Source: Paramacrobiotus richtersi | Lineage: Eukaryota; Tardigrada; Eutardigrada; Parachela; Macrobiotidae | Assembly (NCBI GenBank): GCA_034698045.1 | Contig: JAQGAU010000056.1 | Location: forward strand, 1-47,462 | DNA length: 47,462 nt | Reading direction: 5' to 3' | In this document: positions 45,560 to 47,462 of the stretch, one piece after another | Numbering within the stretch: the first letter of the stretch is position 1 | Layout of the letters: each line of letters opens with the position of its first letter | Notes under the pieces: model-generated | Database searches by the model: none | Seen by the model: only the letters and a program-made list of their open reading frames with translations | What the model was told of the DNA's origin: nothing | Translations under genes and position numbers: made by a program

Positions 45560-46250
45560 GCCAGCTTTGGGTCACTTTACCTTTGGGTAATATCTTGAAA
45601 TCGATTGAAATGTTTTTTCAGTGAGTACGACCTATGAGGTGGCCGGGTTTATGATCACCGCCTAGGAGTGATTATGACCAGTGTTTATGAGTTATGAGGT
45701 AATTTAGCTCAGGTAAATTGGACTACAAATCATTGTGAATTAACGAATGCTTGCCTGCTGTCACGACGTTGCCGTTAAAATGTAGTTCGATAAAGATTTT
45801 CCAAGTTATTTGTGAATAATGCAGCTAGCTCAGTCGTGTGACGCTCGGCCACAGAGCGAGAGCGCAGCGGTTCGATCCAGCGAGTAGCACATTTTTTGCG
45901 AAGTAGCTTTGATACGAGAGAGAATTCCTTGTTTGAGACACTGTAAATTAGGCACAGCTTATGTGAAGTCTAGATTTTCGAATAACAGTCGCTTTTGTCC
46001 ATTTGGCTCTTTGTTCGCGGCTCCGGTGGATATTAGTGCTATGATACTGCGTTGCTGACTGCTGACTGATGAGTATTGACTGATGAGTACTCACTAGCAA
46101 TGTGGACTGATGAGGTACATGTACAGCATCCGATACCGTGCGCGCTTTTGTTCAATTCACTGCTGCATTTTCCACCGAAAAATATTTCCCCATTCAGGTT
46201 GGTGTACAGTGGGTAAGTGCAGCTGTCCTAATCAGGGATCAGGAAAACGT
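45560..46250. other. No protein gene seen; contains tRNA-like element
   Basis: Short frames only. GACTGATGAG recurs three times at about 46065-46115. The tRNA-like element is listed separately. Confidence 0.45.
45819..45897 (+). other. tRNA-derived Pol III-like element
   Basis: TAGCTCAGTCG (45826-45836) fits the A box and GGTTCGATCC (45869-45878) fits the B box, at tRNA-like spacing. A perfect 5-bp stem with a 7-nt loop (CGCTC/GAGCG) sits where an anticodon arm would be. Six T residues at 45892-45897 could terminate Pol III. The acceptor and D stems do not pair and position 33 is not T, so a working tRNA is unlikely; a tRNA pseudogene or SINE head fits better. Confidence 0.4.
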
Positions 46251-46251
46251 G

Positions 46252-46300
46252 GCTCGATCAAAGATCAACCAATCTTGGTATGATGCGAAGGCAGCACAGA
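46252..46300 (+). promoter_or_regulatory. Conserved upstream block, copy 6
   Basis: GGCTCGATCAAAGATCAACC stands 294 nt before the copy 6 ATG and is followed by TGTGTAACATGTC at about 46325, as upstream of copy 4. It is more diverged than in copies 2 and 3. Confidence 0.35.
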
Positions 46301-46545
46301 CGGTCTTAAAAAGTGACTGGTTATGTGTAACATGTCCTAACCCGCTGCTTTACTATTTTACTGAATTTTATATATAGAAAACGTGGTGATTTCCATTCAC
46401 CGAGCGGTCCGAGCCACAAGGCACACGGTCGTTCGCTGTTTAACGAATTTTTTAATTCTTGGCTTTTAGCTTTCTTTTAGCTCTTCTCTTAGCTACAGTT
46501 CTTAGATTCCACCATTCCCCGAATAAATATTGATAAAATACAGAA

Positions 46546-46874
46546 ATGAGAGGACTGGAAGAGGGTTTGTTATCTTTTCATTTGTTCATTGCTTTTGTTC
46601 AAGGGGAATCGAGTAGGTAAACGGTTTCCGAATAAAACATGACTCACCGAGAATTCAAAATCAGTATCAAAATGACTAACATTCAGTTATTAATACTCGT
46701 ATTTAGTTCTAATTCGTTTGGTTTTTTTTGTTTGTGGGAAAATCTGCTAATTTTGCAGTCCATATGGAATACTACTGCGACCAGATCATTTACTTGTCCT
46801 GCCCTGATTCATCATCCGGCTGGGCGGGAGAGCTGCCTTTCTTCGTTGTTCCTCACAACAAGTTTCCCTGGTAA
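46546..46874 (+). pseudogene. CUB-like family copy 6, 3'-truncated
   Basis: A start in the shared CAGAAATG context opens exon 1 (46546 to about 46616) with a degraded leader (LLSFHLFIAFVQG). Exon 2 begins at 46759 after TTTTGCAG and reads VHMEYYCDQIIYLSCPDSSS, as in the other copies. The match is lost after the VVPHN region and a TAA follows at 46872. The third and fourth CUB cysteines and exons 3 to 6 are missing, at least within this window. Divergence is higher than among copies 2 to 5. Confidence 0.75.
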
Positions 46875-47145
46875 GATAGTTCAGACTTAATTCAGTTCGA
46901 ATTCTTGTGCAAAACGATATAGATGTTTTTTATGAATTGATATTTTCTGCAAAATTGCGTTTAGCGTTGAGCAGCAGATTTTAAGCTTTCAACACAGTAA
47001 ATCTAGGTAAAATGACACTGAAATCCTATTCGACAGCACAGCGTTACATACGGAAACCACCCGCAATGTCTAAACTTTTCAGCAAACATCGATTTGTCGG
47101 CCTACCGATTGCGGCGGCATATATAGGACACAACAAACAGCCTAA

Positions 47146-47462
47146 CAGAAGAACTGCAATCAATGGACGAAAATGGAAGCGGCTGAAAAACTGACCCAAG
47201 TCCTTCCAGGTGCATGCGATTGGCTGAAATCAAATCGACTGGAACTCAACGAGAAGAAGTCAAAGTTGATGTTCATAAGTTCATGCCGCAATATGGAAAA
47301 GAACGTGCCGATCATGCTGAATGGCCATGAAGTTAAACCAGAAGCCACGGTAAAACACCTCGGAGTGATAACTGATGAGCACTTGAAATGGACCGATCAT
47401 GTAAAAAAGGTCCAGAAAAGTGCTAATCATGGAATCGCTCTAATTAATCGAGCCAAGGATGG
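47146..47462 (+). mobile_element. Non-LTR retrotransposon (LINE) reverse transcriptase fragment
   Basis: An open frame from 47146 to the window edge encodes WLKSNRLELNEKKSKLMF and then VKHLGVITDEHLKWTDHVKK. This is the typical thumb-proximal region of Jockey/CR1-type LINE reverse transcriptases (xWLxxNxLxLNxxKTxxM, then KxLGVxxDxxLxWxxHI). A stop at 47143-47145 interrupts the frame upstream, where the catalytic YADD region should lie. Traces of it (AAAYIGHNKQ) appear in another frame, so the copy is probably defective. The element continues beyond the window. Confidence 0.8.

Noticed and set aside
46063-46140. Three CTGATGAG motifs that resemble the hammerhead ribozyme core
   Set aside because: No GAAA partner or cleavage-site stem lies at the required spacing; the motifs look like a small tandem repeat.

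Overview
This window reads as nuclear DNA of a small-genome animal. Genes are split by GT-AG introns of about 50-560 nt, codon use is fairly neutral, and the recognisable products are metazoan: rhodopsin-type GPCR, HECT ubiquitin ligase, F-box protein, secreted CUB-like membrane proteins and a LINE reverse transcriptase tail. My best guess is an ecdysozoan, possibly a tardigrade, but nothing in the sequence proves this. All gene models come from reading frames, splice sites, phase consistency and comparison between paralogues inside the window.

Layout. 1-3.7 kb: no clear gene, with a long hairpin repeat (1739-1879). 3.7-5.6 kb (minus): a two-exon F-box protein with an unusual N-terminal domain. 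7.1-15.1 kb: a graveyard of decayed, partly overlapping copies of one segment, broken by an inverted repeat (11101-11263) and a roughly 0.9-kb element with terminal inverted repeats (12316-13211). 15.7-16.5 kb (minus): a small secreted peptide and a stand-alone copy of the F-box protein's N-terminal domain. 18.0-21.0 kb (plus): an eight-exon divergent HECT E3 ligase with a visible catalytic cysteine. 22.5-33.3 kb (plus): four tandem copies of a six-exon gene family encoding signal peptide, CUB-like domain, second four-cysteine module, Ser/Thr-rich stalk, one membrane helix and a short tail. 34.4-35.0 kb: minisatellite. 36.1-38.3 kb (minus): a class A GPCR lying between family copies 4 and 5. 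38.8-40.8 kb: a broken fifth copy made by a partial segmental duplication. 41.1-43.5 kb (minus): a multipass membrane protein resembling invertebrate gustatory-receptor-like proteins, and a short helical protein. 43.8-46 kb: a repeated cysteine-rich exon-like segment, a possible membrane-protein 3' end and a tRNA-like element. 46.5-47.5 kb: a truncated sixth family copy and a LINE fragment running off the window.

The main novelty is the tandem CUB-like type I membrane family (copies 1-4 apparently intact, 5 and 6 dead). Exon lengths are almost invariant, all introns keep their phase, and there is a shared upstream block about 280-310 nt before the start codon. It looks like a recently expanding cell-surface family. 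Two ubiquitin-pathway genes (F-box, HECT) also lie in the window, but nothing ties them functionally to the membrane family.
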